NCBI RefSeq assembly: GCF_904849725.1
Contig: NC_058524.1
Coordinates: 550,439,763-550,503,762 of the forward strand
DNA from: Hordeum vulgare subsp. vulgare
Taxonomy: Eukaryota > Streptophyta > Magnoliopsida > Poales > Poaceae
DNA length: 64,000 nucleotides
Direction of reading: 5' to 3'
Shown: piece by piece, positions 22,101 through 31,739 of the stretch
Layout of the letters: each line of letters opens with the position of its first letter
Position numbering within the stretch: position 1 is the stretch's first letter
The notes under the pieces: generated by a model
Database searches by the model: none
Seen by the model: the letters and a program-made list of their open reading frames with translations, nothing else
Told to the model about the DNA's origin: nothing
Made by a program: the position numbers and the translations under genes

Positions 22101-23765
22101 CACGATGGGATCGTCTGTTGCCATATACTAAGGGTAAAACACACAAGGGAGGGAAAACTCATTTAAACTTCAAGCAAAAATTTCTGGGGATTTTCTGGAG
22201 AGTTTTCAAGGGGATTATACGCATATTTTCCATATTCCTGTTTTGGGGACTTGCTGGGTTTTGTATTCCATAATTGTCATGTTCTCCACTTGTTTTCCTA
22301 CTAGGAAGATTTTGTAGGCTGTTTTGGGGGGTTGCTAGGTTCTCCAAAATGCATAATTGACTTGAATGACTCAAAAAATCTGCCTTTTTCTTTCCATGAC
22401 TTATGTATTATTTCCTTGAACGGTGCAGATCATGGTCCAGCTTGGTGTTACCACGTTGACAGCGGCATACATACTCAAGAGATGGATGTGGCTTGTGGAG
22501 GAAATGCTCGTTGATATGTCATCACAAGTCCCTCGCAAGGTGCATGAGATGCGTGAGGAGTCGGTGATTCTGATGAAAACAACCTTCATAAAGAATGAGT
22601 TTGCCTCACTTGCTAAAGTTGGGTGCCGCACATCTGATGGTCGAAATATAATAGGTACACACTTAAAAGAGATGAAGAGGGAGCTAGCTGCGCTTGCAAA
22701 AGAACAGGAAAAAAAGAGAATCAAGGATGATGTTGCTCCAGTTTTTTCAGCGACTACTCCAAGTGCACCATCTATGTCATAATATGCTGCTCAACATGCC
22801 TATTCTGCCCAAGTTCATGGCTCCAATAACCAAGCTCATTCTTCCTATGGAGCTCCTTTCGAGCCAAACATTATGGGCCACGGTGCTAGAGCAACAGCTG
22901 CAAGTACACACACTATGTCAAAGTCTGCTGCTCTAGGTGCATCTTCTGCCCGAAGTGCTTTGGCGGTTGCAGCAAGTGCGCCGACTATGTCAAACACTGC
23001 TACTCCGGGAGTCTATACTGCCCAAGCTGCTGCTCGCTCCAACAACCAAGGTCATTGTTCCTATGCAGCTCCTTTCAAGCCAACCACTTAGGGCCGAAGT
23101 GCTTCGGTGGCTGCTGTGAGTGCACCACTTATGCCAAATCCTGATGCTCCGGGTGTTTATTCTGCCCAAGTTGTTGCCTCCAACAACCAAGGGCGTTCAT
23201 CCTATGTAGCTCCTGCCGAGCCAAACATTCTGGGCCACGGTGCTACAGCGGCAGCTGCAAGTACAAATATTATGTCAAAGTCTGCTCCTCTAGGTGCATA
23301 TTCTGCCCGAAATGCTTCGGTGGCTGCAGCAAGAACGACAACTATGTCGAACACTGCTACTCCAGGAGTCTATACTGCCAAGCTGCTGCTGGCTCCAACA
23401 ACCAAGGCCATTCTTCTCATGCAGCAGCTTCCGACCTCCAAATTCAGGGCCAAATTGCATCCGTGAGTGTTATGGGTCCGTACGCTTGGGCAATGGATGC
23501 TGCTACAAATGCTATTTCTACCTTGGTTGATGGCTCGGACAAACATCACCATTCTTCACATGTAGTTGCTCCTGAGCCTATCATTCATGACCCGTAGAAG
23601 TCAAACATGAAAGGGCGCAAAAGGAAGAAGTCGTTCCAGCACCCATTGAACATTGGGAAGAGAGAAAAAAAAGACTTGTTGACTGTGTGGATCAAACACA
23701 CATGATGCAAGGACATGCTCAACAAGGGATAAACCCGCCCCCCTCCAAACTGAAGAAGAGATGTT
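19167..23765 (+). pseudogene. FAR1/FHY3-type MULE transposase (Mutator-like)
   Basis: Model: exon 1 at 19167-19200 (starts 'MDSYFVAAHDR'), intron 19201-20355 (GT...CAG), exon 2 at 20356-22133, intron 22134-22428 (GT...CAG, joining 'CHILR' to 'IMVQLGV'), exon 3 from 22429. Domains in order: FAR1 DNA-binding zinc domain (20510-20830; 'MYARQKGFGVRYCFRKK', Cys at 'VCHRAG' and 'NCPTRM', then 'DDHNHPL'), MULE transposase core ('VSFDTMYLANIYKMPCAPF', 'IITDQDFAM', 'RNCRWHIMQNA'), SWIM zinc finger ('CECCKYEHDGIVCCH'), a repetitive Ala/Ser/Asn linker, and a C-terminal CCHC knuckle (23677-23718) before 'RDKP'. The frame is broken by stops at 20553, 20913, 21585, 21672, 22780 and 23089, one in the knuckle at 23680, and a 1-bp loss near 23377. 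It could be a domesticated FRS gene relic, but the flanking repeats and the neighbouring Ulp1 relic favour a transposon. Confidence 0.8.
22800..23460 (+). repeat. About 178-bp tandem repeat coding the FAR1 protein linker
   Basis: 'SNNQ' followed by 'SYxAPxxPN' recurs near 22825, 23040, 23185 and (frameshifted) 23395. DNA near 22811 and 23168 matches well at an offset of 357 bp, and half-units differ more. 'MSKSA-LGA-SAR' and 'TMSNTATPGVYTA' also recur. The repeat unit is translated, so it expands the linker without shifting the frame. Confidence 0.7.
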
Positions 23766-23769
23766 TTCC

Positions 23770-24150
23770 TGAATGCGTTGTGTAATTTTGATTCAAATTA
23801 TATATAAAATTCTAGATGTTATTTATATATGTAATTCTGATATATATATATATATATGGAGATATATATGTGTGTCTTTTGTGTGATATGCAACTTTCTT
23901 GGTCTTCTGTAAAAGGTCTTCTGTAATTTTAACTCTTTGACATACTAAGTCGCTTAATTTAAAATACAAACACTTGGTTGCTGGTTTATTAAAAAACATA
24001 TCTAGTTGTCCATTTTTAATACTTAGTTTCCTAAAGACAACCCATTCAGTTGTCAGGATTTGAGCACGTATATTTGGCAAACTGAATCATTTTTTTAGAA
24101 CTGGCAAGTAAGTACCCTATAATCTGGCACTGAAGTAGGCTGCTGCAGTT
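23770..24150. other. AT-rich 3' flank of the FAR1-like gene
   Basis: It holds a TA run (23837-23860) and diverged 'cttagtt-cc-gatta' motifs related to the minisatellite that follows. No gene is seen. Confidence 0.5.
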
Positions 24151-24179
24151 TAAAAAAATCGCATTTAGTCACCGATTAA

Positions 24180-24600
24180 TCAGGTTATAAGTACGTGGCT
24201 ATCTTTTTAGAAAACTTAGTTTCCAGATTAAATATTACTTAGTTGTCAGTTTCTAAGTACTTGGCTCTCATTTTATAAAATCTTAGTTTCCAGATTAAGT
24301 ATTACTTAGTTGTCAGGTTCTAAGTACTTGGTTATCATTTTAGAAAAGCTTAGTTTCCAGATTAAGTATTACTTACTTGTCAGGTTCTAAGTACTTGGCT
24401 ATCATTTTAGGAAAGCTTAGTTTCCAGATTAAGTATTACTTAGTTTTTCAGGTTTCTAAGTACTTGGCTGTCATTTTAGCAAAAGATCAGTTTCCAGATT
24501 AAGTATTGCTTAGTTGTTAGGTTCTAAGTACCTGGCTATCATTTTAGGGAAGCTTAATTTCCAGATTGAGTTTTACTTAGTTGTCAGGTTACTAAGTAGT
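24180..24600. repeat. 67-bp minisatellite, six copies
   Basis: 'cttagtttccagattaa' (or a close variant) occurs at 24215, 24282, 24349, 24416, 24486 and 24553, giving spacings of 67, 67, 67, 70 and 67 bp. Each unit also contains 'ttacttagttgtcagg' and 'ctaagtacttggct'. Looser versions of the same words occur at 19700-19930 and 26040-26280, so the array seems to have expanded from a motif scattered through this region. Confidence 0.9.
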
Positions 24601-25039
24601 TGCCAGGTTGCAAGTACTTATCTACAAGTTTATAAAAAATGCAGATTTGGAACTACTTTCTTTGTTCCTAAAACATGTCTTGGATTTTATCACGGACTGC
24701 ATATCGTTAGAGTGTAAAATTATTGATGTTGCTACATGTACAGTCCATAGTAAAAAAATCTAAAAAGACTTAAGAGAGTACAGTCCATGCATTCAAGGCA
24801 CGACATTTCCACTTTAGTTGTCAAATTTGTATGTACATATACAAACGTTGTTCCCAACTCTACTTTATTATGTTCTGTGACTATACAAGTATAGCCTATC
24901 AATCGTGTATTAAAATGAACAACTACTGGGACAAAATGGGATATGGCAAGAGGAACAAAGGAAAAGTGGAAACTCTTACAGAACTGAACACATGAGCAAA
25001 AGCTGACATAGTTTAAAAAATTTGCTTGATTTCATTGCT

Positions 25040-26630
25040 TTTACTTACCTCACGCAGAGTTGTTGTCGAGATGCCATTTCCACTTTTGGTTTTTGTTGAA
25101 AGGAGCGTTGAGCCACTTGTTGGCTGTTTTCTTCTTTATTTTTTGGACGTCCTCTTTCCGAATTTTAGACACATTCACACCATCCCACTTATGAAGATAC
25201 TCCAGCATATAGAGGCCGCAGTGCACACTCCTATTTTTCATTAAAAAAACTTGTGAGAGATAGCTTTTTCCAAACTTATGAGTGAAAATGATATTTGCAG
25301 TTTTTACAAAAAAGGAAAAATAAAAAAGATTCAAAAAACATTTTCTCACTTTGTGGCCTGCTTGGGAACATCAATGATCTCGAGTTCGTAGTTTTTAATC
25401 TGAACCCTGGACTTATAATAATATAGCTTCCATGCTTCCTTAATTCTTTTCATTACAACGGTTGCGTGACAGGTAAGATCCATATTTGTTTTGTTGCATA
25501 GTGAATCTAATGCCTCAAACCTTTGAGCAGTATTATTGATGCATAGAACGTATCAGTGATGTCCTCACACTTCATTCACTCCAGTTTCTTCAATAACAGG
25601 AAACATGATCTGCGGGCATAGATGAAAAACTCAAAAAAGATTAAAATATATCACTACCCGTATCTAATGTGTGTGCTAACAGAGTATGGAAGGCGTATCA
25701 CCTAACAGAAATGTTGGGGAAATCTACTTTGCAGCGTGTGCACTTGCGTCATCCCGTGCGGCGGCTCACCTAGACGTCCGGGATGGGCTTAATAAAAAAG
25801 CGACTCATTTCTGCGACTAACATGACTACTGCAGCGCTCTCTACTTTTTCGAGCTACGCTATAGGGTCGACAGACATGCATGTTTCACGCACTGCCACAC
25901 TTCATCTTTTTTCGTCAGTCCTATTATACAACTTGTTATTGTATCACGGATGACAAAAGGTTTGACCAACAACAAAAAACTACTTGTTGTGTGTGATAAA
26001 GTCGGACATTTTTATAGTGAGCACGTGTGATTTGCCAACTATTTTTTCCAAAAACAAAAGCCGACTAAGTGGCAAATTGGCAACTCAGTGCACTAGTACT
26101 CTACAATTAAGCATGTTTAATTTTTGGCAAGTAAGCAATTTGTATTATGGTATGTAAGCCTTTTTTAACATGGCAACTAATCACTTGTAGTCTCACACAA
26201 CTAAACATGTATATTTCTGACAACTAAGTAATTGTAATTTGACAACTAAGTAACTGTAATTTGACAACTAAGTAACGTGAATTGCGGGGTGATTAATTTT
26301 ACGTCGCAGAATGTTTGCGAGAAAAAAAAACACAACCAAAAAAATTGTCAGGTCTAAGAAAAATGAGTTACTTACTAAGTTCTGACAGGTAAGAGCAAAG
26401 TCCTTCTTCCTTTCGAAAATGTTTGTGACTATCTTCTTATTATGCTCGTCTTGCAACAAGAACTTGGACACGAAGTGTGAGAGTATCAACTTGCCCTCAA
26501 CTTTGTTGGTTGCCTGCAGATACTCTATCCCAACTTCGGCACAATTAGCAGACAACTCTCGTGTGATGTAGCTTAAATCAGCGAAATCCCATGTATACAC
26601 CCAGCTTTTTTCATATTTGATGATGATCAC
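25040..26630 (-). pseudogene. Ulp1-type (C48) cysteine protease relic, converging on the FAR1-like gene
   Basis: Read leftward: 26630-26380 'KSWVYTWDFADLSYITREL' and 'LILSHFVSKFLLQDEHN'; about 25610-25480 'MFPVIEETGVNEV', then 'HH-stop-YVLCINNTAQRFEALDS' (His near 25560, Asp near 25515); 25470-25340 'VVMKRIKEAW' and 'YELEIIDVPKQATK'; 25250-25040 'VHCGLYMLEYLHKWDG' (Cys near 25223) to 'KWLNAPFNKN'. His, Asp and Cys in this order and spacing are those of Ulp1/SENP proteases. The Trp usually after the His has become a TGA stop. Exon borders are uncertain. This sequence is clearly different from the CACTA Ulp1 domain at 960-1900. In Kaonashi-type MULEs, transposon-borne Ulp1 genes are known; the link to the FAR1 gene here is inferred. 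Confidence 0.6.
25650..26260. other. Non-coding stretch between Ulp1 exons
   Basis: No exon recognised. The part 26040-26280 repeats 'gacaactaagtaa', once as three close copies at 26219-26275. A GC-rich patch at 25730-25880 contains 'cccgtgcggcggc', also present at 18492. Confidence 0.5.
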
Positions 26631-27004
26631 GCTGCATATTTGTGGAAAGCATACAAAAATAACTTGTTATTCAGGAAATAAATTTGCTGCTAGGAAAAAA
26701 TGATATGACATATTTGGAGAGTGTGAAAAAGAAAGAAAACAGAAATTGAAAAGCAAAAAAAAAGCGCACAAAATTTGAACAGTTCCCCCCGCTCCTGAGC
26801 TAAAAACGGTGGACGGTCGGTGCGACGCTGCCTAACCGCACGATCGCGTGCGTGTATCGTAACGTGCCGCGGCATGGGGTGGGCACGGTGCGGCGCTTCC
26901 CATTAGTTTTTCCCAAAACTGAAATACAGATTGTTCAACTCACAGAAAACTATAACGATGAAATAAGTCGAGTGCACGCGGCCTCCTGACTAAACTGGAG
27001 CAAC

Positions 27005-27301
27005 TCTCAGATCTTGTTAATGATCATAATCATTTTGAATTCCTCAAAATGCGCTGCGCCTGATAGTGACCAGCACACCATCGCCAACACTAAGGTCCTA
27101 CTCGAACAGAAACTCCTTCCACCCTTCCTTAAATTCGATTTGACCGTCCTTGCAAGTCTTGTACACATCAGTGGTGATGCTCCCTGTTTGCAAACGTGTC
27201 CCAGACAGGCCATCCGCCCCAGTCTGAAGACTTACTTTGAATGGTAATTTCTGTGATAATAAGTTAACCACTGTTAGATTCAGAATAAAAAAACATAGCA
27301 T
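27005..27301 (-). pseudogene. B3-like DNA-binding domain fragment
   Basis: Read leftward: 'LPFKVSLQTGADGL', 'CKDGQIEFKEGWKEFLFE', an in-frame TAG (about 27108), then 'DLSVGDGVLVTIRRSA'. 'GWKEF ... DLSVGD-vLV' is the second half of the plant B3 fold. The first half was not found. Whether it belonged to the Ulp1 gene, to another transposon gene or to a host gene is unknown. Confidence 0.4.
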
Positions 27302-27913
27302 AAAAAAGAAAAAGAAAAACTAAGTTTCATGAAGTGGCATATTGATGCAAAGTCAAAACACAAAAACTACACATGAATGATGATTGATCACACAGAAGCT
27401 GAATGCCTGTATAACTAAAAAATAATTAAACTAAGAAACACATGACACTACTGAAACTGCTAAAAAAACTATTTCAATGTTCGTCTTGGTCAAACGGTGG
27501 ACAAACTGCACACCCAAGAAGCTGTTGTTAGAATGCTTCATGGACAGGTTGATCCCAGACTTCATCGAAATGGGGGGTGGGGGGTTGGTTTTTGGCTAAG
27601 ATACACTTTCACAACTGGTCCGTTCAGATCAAAATGGACCAGGGATCCCTCACTCAAAAGTCTTCTGCTCCATGAAACTCTCCCATCCAGCACCGCACAT
27701 GCGGGTCATTGTGTGCCCCTTGTTTAGATTTGGACCAAAATTTCTCCCCTCTTTGCCTCAAAAGTCAAAGTTGTGTTTGTGATTCTGTTGAAGTCTAGGC
27801 TAACATTGCATGGAACGGTCTGCGAAATGCAGGGAAAAGAATACATCAACAACAACAATGTTACTGATAGTTCCGGATATTCTTGTTCCAATATTGATTG
27901 TCTTAAATGCCAG
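27302..27913. other. Stretch without a recognisable gene
   Basis: Short open frames only. The left end of the YIF1 homology is abrupt at 27914 after 'tgccag', a possible splice acceptor. Confidence 0.4.
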
Positions 27914-28293
27914 TTTATCCCAGATGCACTGACTATACAGTTCACAAGAGGGCACTTGGTTGGTTTATGCAAGTCATCCTCATTAAAACTCTACTTTACT
28001 CACTAGGAAGTGGTGAATCGCCATTGCTAGACATCGTGGCATATGCTGGGTATGGGTTTGCTGGTACCTTGCTTGCGATGCTTGTCCGCATCTTCTGGAG
28101 CTACTCATACTATTTTGTGATGCCGTGGTTCTGTATCCGCACTGGAATGTTCCTGGTTAAGACGATGAAGAGGGTTCTGCAAGGTGCATCGAGGACTTAT
28201 GAGAGACGTCCTAGCAGGAACCACTACTTTCTTCTATTCCTCGCGGTTGTGCAGTTTCCCATGCTTTTCTGGCTAGGCAACATCAAGGCTTGA
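27914..28293 (+). pseudogene. YIF1: YIF1-family membrane protein, last-exon fragment
   Basis: 'IPDALTIQFTRG' then, after a small frameshift near 27955, 'WFMQVILIKTLLYSLGSGE', 'LLDIVAYAGYGFAG', 'IFWSYSYYFVMPWFC', 'TMKRVLQGASRTYE' and 'NHYFLLFLAVVQFPMLFWLGNI' before TGA. This is the C-terminal half of plant YIF1 (Yip1-interacting factor), a multispanning ER-Golgi trafficking protein; at least three membrane helices remain. The N-terminal cytosolic part and earlier exons are not visible, and there is no start codon in place. It is therefore probably a relocated exon, either gene capture by a transposon or a decayed duplicate. Confidence 0.7.
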
Positions 28294-29205
28294 TGTTTCA
28301 GTCTTTTTTTTCAAGGTTGATGTTTCAGTCTTATCTTAGAACTGGGATAACACTTCTCCCCTTCTTTTCTTGAAGGCAAAGGCAAAACTCCGTCTGAATA
28401 AAGTTTGAGGTTTCATCTTACTGATGAACTTTTGTAGTAGCCTTCACACTCTTGTTGGAGTGAGTAAATTTCTTTATAAAGGGCCTGAAAAAAAATAAGC
28501 AGTCGATGTTTATCTTACTGGCCTGCAGAAGATGTTACTTTCTCACGATTTGGGATGAGGTGAAGACAAATGGATAAATGGATTTTGAATATTTACCTCC
28601 AAGGTTATTATTCACTCACCCTACTGTTGGCCTGTTAATATCTAGTACTCCGTATTAGACAAATGAGTGGGAAGCTGATAAGCATTTCTAACATTTGATT
28701 TGTGAACTTATATTGGTTGTACTTTGGCAAAATATCTGTGAAGCACCCAAATTCATTTCCTTGAATTACGACTTGTGTTCTTATGAGAAATGCCCAACCA
28801 ACTTCAGTTAGTAAATAGTTTACTAATACTTCGCTCTCTGGCAGGTAGAACTGAGTGAGCTATTGACAAAATTTTCAGCAAATCTTTCTGCTGCTGCTGC
28901 TGCTTTGGCTGTGTAGTATGTTTTCCTAAACCATTATACACACTTAGTTAATTTCAACCAAGAAAAATATCTTATGATCAGAAAGGAGTCAAAAAAAAAA
29001 TCTAATGATAAATTAGTGCTCAAACCAAAGGATTGTTGCATAACTGGACCACAATGGATGAATACATAGCATATGCTGACATTTACTAGAAGACATGTAT
29101 GTAGCTAGAATGCAAGACTGATGTCATGTTTACAGAAACGTAGCTACACCATCAACAGTTACACAATGGTGAAACAATTAGCGTTCGTAAAAAGTACGGT
29201 AAGAA
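28294..29205. other. Intergenic, possible YIF1 3' flank
   Basis: 'tgatgtttcagtctt' occurs twice, at 28290 and 28317. No gene is supported. 'ggcag' followed by a short open run to TAG (28842-28917) was considered as an exon but nothing identifies it. Confidence 0.4.
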
Positions 29206-31677
29206 TCACTCTATCGCAAGAGTAGCACCACCTGACAACAGAGGGCTCTCGTCGACCGAAGAGGTCAACGGCGATGAACAGTTGGAGCTTGTAGGAGCTG
29301 GTAGAGTGTCGACCTCAACCACACCCTCCAGCATCTGCACCACCTGATGCATAGTCGGGCGGAGTGAAGGATTCTGCTCAATACACCAGAGAGCAACACA
29401 CAAAAACCTCTCCACTCTGACCAAATCCTCAATGGCGTCATCATCGCTATGAAATAAAACCTCGGTCCTGCCATCACCAACCAATTGACCTGCCCACTCA
29501 AATAGCATGACCGAGTCGTCACCATCCTGACCAGGCACTGGCTCCTGGGACTTTCGGCAGCATATCATCTCTAGTAGCACAACACCGAAGCTGTACACAT
29601 CAACCTTGGTGTCGATGCGCCTGTCGCTTTGGAACCACTCAGGGGCAATATACCCCCTTGTGCCCCTGACATTGGTCACCGTGGTGTGCATCTGCTGGTC
29701 ACTAAGAAGCCTGGCAATCCCAAAGTCAGTAATCTTTGGATTTTTCTTGTTATCTAACAATATATTGTCGGGCTTGATGTCACAATGGATAATTGGATAA
29801 TTGCATCCTTCGTGTAAGTACTCTAGGCCCTTGGCAATACCGAGTGCTGCCTCAGCACGCCAACACCACATCGGTCGCTGAGGCTGGAAAAGGAAGCTCC
29901 GAAGGGAACCACCTGGCATGAACTCGAACACCAACATCCGTTGAGCTCGGTCTTTGCAGTAACCAACCATGCGGACTAGGTTCCTATGGTGGATCTGGCC
30001 GATGGACTGTACCTCATTCGCGAACTCCCTCTCGCTGTAATCATTGGAGCTGATGAGCTTCTTCACTGCTATCTCAGGGTAGTGTAGCGACTTCAACATC
30101 CCATAATAGACCTCACCAAAGCCTCCTCTGCCTAGCAACCTATGAAAGCCATTGGTGGCTTGGTAAAGCTCTTTTGCGGTGTAAGCCCTCACAAAGTCAT
30201 GGTTGGTGTTCTTGGTCCTAAGGTACCAATGTAACATGAGACTACTTACTGCAGACAGCAACAGGAATGCTGAGCCACCAAGTAGTACATAAGGCAATAT
30301 CCTTCTCGGTGACGACGGCACCGAGGGGCTGCTCGTCCGCACCTTGATCAATGTATCCATGGCAACGTCTCCTCCGCGCCGTCCAACACCTGCCAACGAT
30401 ACCATCTTGCTACAGTAAGTACCATCATAAGTAGCAGCGGCGCAGAGGCAGTCGTTCAAGCAGTAGCTTGCACACTCATCCTCTGTAATGTGCAAACGTC
30501 TCTCGTATGGCGATTTTGCCCAATTGGTGTTCGGGTGCTTGACGACCCCAAACTCGGCAGAGTGGTTCTTCCCATCACAGCTCTGTGGCATGAACCCCTG
30601 TGTGCAGCCCATGTACCTGAGCTGAGAATTGACATAGGAGTAGCCGCTTGGGCACTCACAATCAAGCCGGTCGTTAGGACCATATACACAGAATGAGTTG
30701 ATGCCACACAAACCTTGGAGTTTGGTGCCCCTCTTGCACCCTTCAGTTGGGAACTGTCCCATAACTGCCCACGACATGTTCCTTCCACCGGTGGCATTCT
30801 TCGGCCGGGTGTAGAGGCGGACGATGCCGTCTGGATCAAGCGTTGCATGCTGGTGGTAACTGATGGTGGAGTTCAGAAGTGGAGGTATCTCGTCATGCAC
30901 CATGCCGTTCTTGGTTTGGTAGTAGAGATGCCCCGGCGAGTCGAAGAAAAGAGTCGTGTTGCCGTCCTGAGTTTGGTTGGTGACGGTGTTGCTCGCCCAG
31001 TATGCGTTGTACTGGTCCAGAGCCAGACTGCCAGCGGCAAGGTTCATGAGGTAGAAGACGATATTGTTGTCGTCCTGCACGTACAGGCCGAAGCGGCCGC
31101 GAGACAAGTCTGTGTCTGAGTGTTTCGAATGAAGGGCTGATCCAGGGCCCATGGACTGCCCTGGGAGGAGCGTATCGGTCGGATCCCGAAAGCTCTCCCA
31201 CACGACAGTCTTATCCCTGGAGGCGAGGAACTGGAGGTTGCCTGAGTCCTGAAGCACGAGGTCAGCGCCGTACAGCATGCCAGGGTTGGGGTTCTTCCAG
31301 ATGATGATGCCGCTGGTGTCGCCGAGGGAGAGGTAGCCATCGATGATGTCGAGCACGGATAGCGCCATCACGTTGACGGCCGAGTCCGAGCCTGGATCTT
31401 TCGCGTACCACACCACCTTCTGCTCCGCTGGGTTGGCCTCCTGGGTGAGGTTGATGTTGAACCAGACGCCGAGGAAGAACCGGCTAGGGTCAGCCTCGAG
31501 GGCACGGAACCCGAACGCATACTCCCCGGAAGAGCAGGTGATGTAGTTTGGAGGCCTGAGCGGAGTCGATCCGGTGGTGAGTACGTTGGCTACAAGCAGA
31601 TGAGCTTGGTGCAGCAAGAGCACAAGCAGTGGGCCAAGGTGGCGGGAAAAAGAGGGCGAAATGCCTGTTGGCTTCAT
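29206..31677 (-). CDS. G-type lectin S-receptor-like Ser/Thr kinase (LecRK1-4/SD-2-like), 823 aa, intact
   Basis: Single uninterrupted exon from ATG at 31677 to the stop at 29206. Domains in order: signal peptide (about 1-30, hydrophobic 'LLVLLLHQAHLLVA'), bulb lectin (about 40-170, 'GNLQFLASRDKTVVWESF'), S-locus-like and EGF-like Cys-rich part (313-345, 'GLCGINSFC'), PAN-like Cys-rich region (367-445), membrane helix (461-486), kinase (about 510-785). Kinase residues are complete: GRGGFG 516-521, Lys539, HCDIKPDN 631-638 with Asp633, DFG 651-653, APE 678-680. 'HCD' makes it a non-RD kinase, common in receptors of innate immunity. Its closest known relatives are the rice OsLecRK group, some of which act in insect and pathogen resistance. 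It should sit in the plasma membrane, sensing an unknown ligand. The ligand and downstream partners cannot be told from sequence. Confidence 0.93.
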   Translation of the reverse strand: MKPTGISPSFSRHLGPLLVLLLHQAHLLVANVLTTGSTPLRPPNYITCSSGEYAFGFRALEADPSRFFLGVWFNINLTQEANPAEQKVVWYAKDPGSDSAVNVMALSVLDIIDGYLSLGDTSGIIIWKNPNPGMLYGADLVLQDSGNLQFLASRDKTVVWESFRDPTDTLLPGQSMGPGSALHSKHSDTDLSRGRFGLYVQDDNNIVFYLMNLAAGSLALDQYNAYWASNTVTNQTQDGNTTLFFDSPGHLYYQTKNGMVHDEIPPLLNSTISYHQHATLDPDGIVRLYTRPKNATGGRNMSWAVMGQFPTEGCKRGTKLQGLCGINSFCVYGPNDRLDCECPSGYSYVNSQLRYMGCTQGFMPQSCDGKNHSAEFGVVKHPNTNWAKSPYERRLHITEDECASYCLNDCLCAAATYDGTYCSKMVSLAGVGRRGGDVAMDTLIKVRTSSPSVPSSPRRILPYVLLGGSAFLLLSAVSSLMLHWYLRTKNTNHDFVRAYTAKELYQATNGFHRLLGRGGFGEVYYGMLKSLHYPEIAVKKLISSNDYSEREFANEVQSIGQIHHRNLVRMVGYCKDRAQRMLVFEFMPGGSLRSFLFQPQRPMWCWRAEAALGIAKGLEYLHEGCNYPIIHCDIKPDNILLDNKKNPKITDFGIARLLSDQQMHTTVTNVRGTRGYIAPEWFQSDRRIDTKVDVYSFGVVLLEMICCRKSQEPVPGQDGDDSVMLFEWAGQLVGDGRTEVLFHSDDDAIEDLVRVERFLCVALWCIEQNPSLRPTMHQVVQMLEGVVEVDTLPAPTSSNCSSPLTSSVDESPLLSGGATLAIE

Positions 31678-31724
31678 CTGTGTTCACTTTAATTTGTTGG
31701 TCAGTGTATACTCATGTCATGTTC

Positions 31725-31733
31725 TTATATATC
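31725..31733 (-). promoter_or_regulatory. Possible TATA box of the lectin receptor kinase
   Basis: Minus-strand ATATATAAG lies about 50 bp upstream of the ATG at 31677. That would leave a very short 5' leader of around 20 bases. It is the best TATA match in the upstream 150 bp. Confidence 0.4.
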
Positions 31734-31739
31734 TTCAGT

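Noticed and set aside
28842..28917. Possible short exon 'VELSELLTKFSANL' after a splice-like cag
   Set aside because: Too short and without neighbours; (ctg)n coding for alanine makes the open run uninformative.
30456..31546. Other-frame and opposite-strand ORFs over the lectin receptor kinase
   Set aside because: Shadows of the real 823-codon frame, which alone shows conserved domains.
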